A DNA stretch of 42,538 nt from Chloroflexota bacterium (GTDB lineage: Bacteria; Chloroflexota; Anaerolineae; Aggregatilineales; Phototrophicaceae): contig WTGF01000022.1 in NCBI GenBank assembly GCA_011525385.1, forward strand, positions 1 to 42,538. Reading direction: 5' to 3'. The translations under genes were made by a program, and so were the position numbers. The notes beneath the pieces were generated by a model. It saw only the letters and a list, made by a program, of their open reading frames with translations, ran no database searches and was not told where the DNA came from. Below, one piece after another: positions 39,966 to 42,538 of this stretch (positions within the stretch are counted from its first letter, which is position 1; the number at the start of each line of letters is the position of its first letter).

Positions 39966-40164
39966 AAAGTAATGCAAAATCCACATTAGTAATGAACTGT
40001 CGGGCGTTTCGCTGAAACGCCCGAAAAATCGATCTTTTTCTCTGTGCCCTCTGCGCCTCTGTGGTGAAAAAATGTTTCACGACTTACCTGCACTTACTAA
40101 GAACACGGAGAGCAACAATACTGTAGGATTATTCTCGGTGCTCTCGGTGCCCTCGGTGGTTAAA
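39966..40164 (+). repeat. Composite intergenic repeats upstream of the phosphofructokinase gene
   Basis: 'AAAGTAATGCAAAATCC', a GGGCGTTTCGC/GAAACGCCC hairpin (40003-40022), a CTCTGTGCCTCTGTGG-type block (about 40040-40068) and CACGACTTACC form one composite unit. It is followed by a CTCGGTGCCCTCGGTGG block (about 40134-40162). Confidence 0.65.
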
Positions 40165-40326
40165 ATGAATTTCAACCGAATTCGATACACTACCGCCAAC
40201 TCCAGCCTCGAGCCGCTACCGACGCCACCCGCGCGCATACATACCTTCGCGACATTTAGACTGAACCGCCATATTCAGGTATCATTCTTCTGTACAAGCG
40301 CCAAAACGGAACTGAGACCGCGACCC

Positions 40327-41280
40327 ATGAAGACCGTAATCGTCGTCAGCGGCGGCGACGCCCCGGGCATCAACGCCGCTATCGCCGCCTATACCCGCTT
40401 GGCAAGCCAAAACGGCGACCGCGTCATCGGCGCCCATGACGGCTTCGCCGGCCTGCTGTCCGGACAATTAACCGAGATTGATCTGCCCGCCGTCGACTTG
40501 CTTTCGGGGCGGGGCGGCTCCTGGTTGACCTCCAGCCGCGCCCCGGCCCTTGCCCGTCGCGATGCGGGAGAACGGCTGAGCCGAGTCCTGGCCCAAGAAA
40601 AAATTGACAACCTGCTGCTCTTCGGCGGGGACGGCACGATCAAGTTTGTCATCCCTCGCCTGCAAACATGGGACCTTTCCTGCATCGCCCTGCCCACCAC
40701 GATTGACAACGACGTGCCGGGCACGGACTACACCCTCGGTCACGATTCCGCCTGCAACTATGCCTGGCAAACGATCGAAGGCATCCGCGCCACAGCCAAC
40801 GCCTTGCCCGGTCGCATCTTCCTGGTCGAGACCCTGGGGGGAGACAGCGGCTATCTGGCTTTGGCCATTGCTTACGCCTGTGGCGCGGATGCCGTGCTGC
40901 TGCCGGAATACGACTTCAGCATGGATTGGCTGGCTCAGCGCTTGAAGACCACAGTGGCGCGGCGGGGATATGCGCTGGTTCTGCTCTCCGAAGGCGTGAC
41001 CGGAGCCGAGCGCTTGACGGACGAGATCCCAAAAATGACCGGCATCCGCGTTCGACTGACGCGCCTGGGGCATGCGCAGCGCGGCGCCGCAGTCTCGCAC
41101 ATTGACCGCCAAAGCGCTGTCGACATGAGCCGCATCGCTTATGACGCCTTGAAGCGGGGCCTGCGCGCGGGAATCGTGGTTTCCCGGGACGGCGCGCTTG
41201 CAGTGCGAGAGGGCGAGGCGACCGCCGCCGGTAAACCCGCCCCCGACTATCAGCAATACGCCTTCGTCAACGGCTTATGA
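40327..41280 (+). CDS. 6-phosphofructokinase (PfkA family, ATP-type active site)
   Basis: The 317-aa protein starts at ATGAAGACCGTAATC; reading frames further upstream run through repeats. Nucleotide-binding motifs are 'SGGDAPGIN' (8-16) and 'GGDGT' (100-104, the ATP-type Gly rather than the GGDDT of pyrophosphate enzymes). The catalytic loop 'PTTIDND' (123-129, Asp127) has Thr where PPi enzymes have Lys. 'ETLGGDSGYLAL' follows. It phosphorylates fructose 6-phosphate or a related ketose phosphate in the cytoplasm. The stop overlaps the ROK kinase start (ATGA). With the LacD-like aldolase it could supply the bisphosphate cleaved in a tagatose- or fructose-type route. Confidence 0.88.
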   Translation: MKTVIVVSGGDAPGINAAIAAYTRLASQNGDRVIGAHDGFAGLLSGQLTEIDLPAVDLLSGRGGSWLTSSRAPALARRDAGERLSRVLAQEKIDNLLLFGGDGTIKFVIPRLQTWDLSCIALPTTIDNDVPGTDYTLGHDSACNYAWQTIEGIRATANALPGRIFLVETLGGDSGYLALAIAYACGADAVLLPEYDFSMDWLAQRLKTTVARRGYALVLLSEGVTGAERLTDEIPKMTGIRVRLTRLGHAQRGAAVSHIDRQSAVDMSRIAYDALKRGLRAGIVVSRDGALAVREGEATAAGKPAPDYQQYAFVNGL

Positions 41281-42230
41281 AGACCCATCTGGCAATTGAT
41301 TTTGGCGGCACCCGCAGCCGAGCCGCGCTCTTCGACGACGAACTGCGCCTGTTGCGCCGGGCGGAAACATCCAGCAAAGTGGAAGAAGGCATGGACGCGG
41401 GCTTAAAGCGTCTGATCGATCTGGGCAAGTCCGTGATTGAGCCCGGTAGCAAACCGGCTTCCATTGGCATTGCCGCGCCCGGCCCCCTGGACGCCGAGAC
41501 CGGCGTCATTTTCCGAGCCCTCACACTGCCCGCTTGGCCGGACGTCCCGCTCGCCAAGACGATCAGCGGCGCCTTTGACAATCTACCGACTTTTCTGCAA
41601 AACGACGCTGATCTGGGCGCTTTGGCGGAGTATCACCTGGGCGCCGGGCAAGGCGCGGATCCGCTGATCTACTTGACCATCAGCACCGGCCTCGGCGGCG
41701 GCGCCATCATCAATGGCCAGCTCTTCACCGGTTGGCGTTCACACGCCATAGAACCCGGCCACATGCGCTTCAGCCTGCCCGATGGCAGCCACCGCCGTTG
41801 GGAGCAATTGGTCTCCGGCACGGCCCTGGGCGACTGGGCGCGCCATCGCCTGCGCGCCACCGACAGCCCCTCGTCCTTGCGGGATCTCCCACATGTCGAT
41901 GGAAGCGCCGTCGGCGCAGCGGCGCTGGCCGGCGACGCGCTCGCCCTGGATATAGTCGCGCAAGCCGGGCGCTGGCTGGGCCTGGGTCTGCTCAACCTTC
42001 TGCACCTCTTCAATCCGGCCGCCATCGTCATCGGCGGCAGCGCCTCCAAACTGGGCGACCTCCTCCTGGATCCCGCCCGCGCCATCATCCGCCAGCATAT
42101 CTTGCACGATGATTTTTATGATGACGGACTGATCCGCCCGGCCGCCTTCGCCGAAGATATCTGCCTGGTCGGCGCCGCTCTACACGCCAAACTGCAGCTT
42201 GACGGCGGCGCGTCTCGATCGAGGCTCTGA
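41277..42230 (+). CDS. ROK-family sugar kinase (glucokinase-like)
   Basis: The 317-aa protein has the phosphate-1 motif 'AIDFGGTRSRAALFD' (6-20), 'LQNDADLGALAEYHLG' (catalytic Asp in NDAD, about 103-105), 'TISTGLGGGAIING' and 'EPGHM' (sugar-contacting Glu/His). The Cys-rich zinc motif that usually follows EPGH in ROK proteins (CxCGxxGCxE) is replaced by 'RFSLPDGSHRRWEQLVSG', with no cysteines. There is no N-terminal helix-turn-helix, so it is a kinase rather than a repressor. It is translationally coupled to the phosphofructokinase, forming a two-gene phosphorylation unit. Confidence 0.85.
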   Translation: MKTHLAIDFGGTRSRAALFDDELRLLRRAETSSKVEEGMDAGLKRLIDLGKSVIEPGSKPASIGIAAPGPLDAETGVIFRALTLPAWPDVPLAKTISGAFDNLPTFLQNDADLGALAEYHLGAGQGADPLIYLTISTGLGGGAIINGQLFTGWRSHAIEPGHMRFSLPDGSHRRWEQLVSGTALGDWARHRLRATDSPSSLRDLPHVDGSAVGAAALAGDALALDIVAQAGRWLGLGLLNLLHLFNPAAIVIGGSASKLGDLLLDPARAIIRQHILHDDFYDDGLIRPAAFAEDICLVGAALHAKLQLDGGASRSRL

Positions 42231-42320
42231 GGGCATGACAGCTTCGTATATTGTCTTCGCGCCCAAGCCAACCCCAGCCCCGGCCCTTCCCGGAGGTCAG
42301 TGTCGAAGGGCTGTGTCGGA

Positions 42321-42435
42321 GGTCAGTGTCGGCGGTCAGTGTCGGCGGTCAGTGTCGGCGGTCAGTGTCGGCGGTCAGTGTCTACGCGACCTACGCGACC
42401 TACGCGACCTACGCGGCCCACGCGGCCCACGCGAC
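42321..42435 (+). repeat. 13-mer and 9-mer tandem repeat array
   Basis: Four and a half copies of GGTCAGTGTCGGC (42321-42382) pass directly into six copies of CTACGCGAC or CTACGCGGC/CCACGCGGC variants (42382-42435). The same joined array with two plus two copies is at 17401-17440. It lies outside any gene. Confidence 0.85.
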
Positions 42436-42466
42436 CTACCACGTCGCCCGCCAGAGCGGAAAAAAT

Positions 42467-42538
42467 GTAGGGGCGACCTATCAGACTCTGTTGAAAATCA
42501 CGAATTACAGCCAATCCCGGTCAGTGTCGTGTAAATGC
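42467..42538 (+). repeat. Interrupted GGGCGACCT hairpin repeat
   Basis: GTAGGGGCGACCTATCAG (42467-42484) is the first half of the hairpin element. The second arm is missing and is replaced by ACTCTGTTGAAAATC and onward to the window end, where one more GGTCAGTGTC unit occurs. The break may mark an insertion junction. Confidence 0.5.

Noticed and set aside
42321..42435. CRISPR array
   Set aside because: The repeats are direct head-to-tail 13-mers and 9-mers without spacers, and no cas gene is present.

Overview
The window looks like a chromosomal segment of a G+C-rich, probably monoderm bacterium, most likely a member of the Chloroflexota (Anaerolineae-like). The support is circumstantial: many lone or incomplete ABC systems with Sec or Tat leaders, sugar-catabolic genes, beta-propeller lipid-facing proteins, and very abundant short intergenic repeats of a kind common in that phylum. 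No rRNA, tRNA, CRISPR array or transposase gene was seen, so the taxonomy is an inference.

Left third (0.2-16 kb). Two lone solute-binding proteins on the minus strand (222-1517 and 2072-3622) are followed by a long plus-strand series: a thiolase-like protein that lacks the catalytic Cys and His residues, a DUF35 zinc-ribbon/OB protein, DhaK, DhaL, a fucose/arabinose-isomerase-like protein, an ABC binding protein and ATPase without a permease, an MFS transporter, a family III CoA-transferase and a nucleoside hydrolase. DUF35-dhaK-dhaL-isomerase are joined by stop/start overlaps, so an aldolase-like thiolase/DUF35 pair seems to be co-expressed with ketose kinase and sugar isomerase functions. 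This suggests an uncharacterised sugar or sugar-acid pathway.

Middle (16.3-21.7 kb). On the minus strand lie a LacD/DeoC-type aldolase and a ribose-type ABC importer (ATPase, permease, binding protein). The binding protein is a single 632-residue chain made of two nearly identical sugar-binding domains in tandem. A GH51 arabinofuranosidase (28135-30138, plus) and a PFK-ROK kinase pair (40327-42230, plus) complete the carbohydrate theme.

Right half (22.2-27.7 and 30.2-39.9 kb, minus strand). This is the most unusual part: what appears to be a polymorphic effector-immunity array. Three large proteins (734, 659 and 664 aa) share a proline-rich disordered N-terminus and a 'DESDxRAE' module. Two of them, and a 5'-truncated 462-aa copy, carry a JAMM/JAB metallopeptidase-like domain that ends at an 'EQEE' boundary, beyond which the C-termini are unrelated. 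The third carries an intact M23 peptidoglycan-peptidase domain. Each is followed within 0-18 bp by a different gene encoding a secreted or membrane-anchored protein (candidate immunity), and there are paralogous candidate immunity genes and fragments of the large genes between them. Perfect 269-bp and 230-bp repeats between cassettes indicate recent recombination. Two of the large genes share a near-consensus promoter with a LexA-like palindrome in its spacer and a conserved ~110-nt leader.

Almost every intergenic space carries short repeats: hairpins of the GGGCGACCT-ATC-AGGTCGCCC type, 'CTCTGTGCCTCTGTGGTGAA' and 'CCTCGGTGGTTAA' blocks, G-rich elements with terminal inverted repeats (one with perfect 14-bp ends at 16157-16270), and 13-mer/9-mer tandem arrays.
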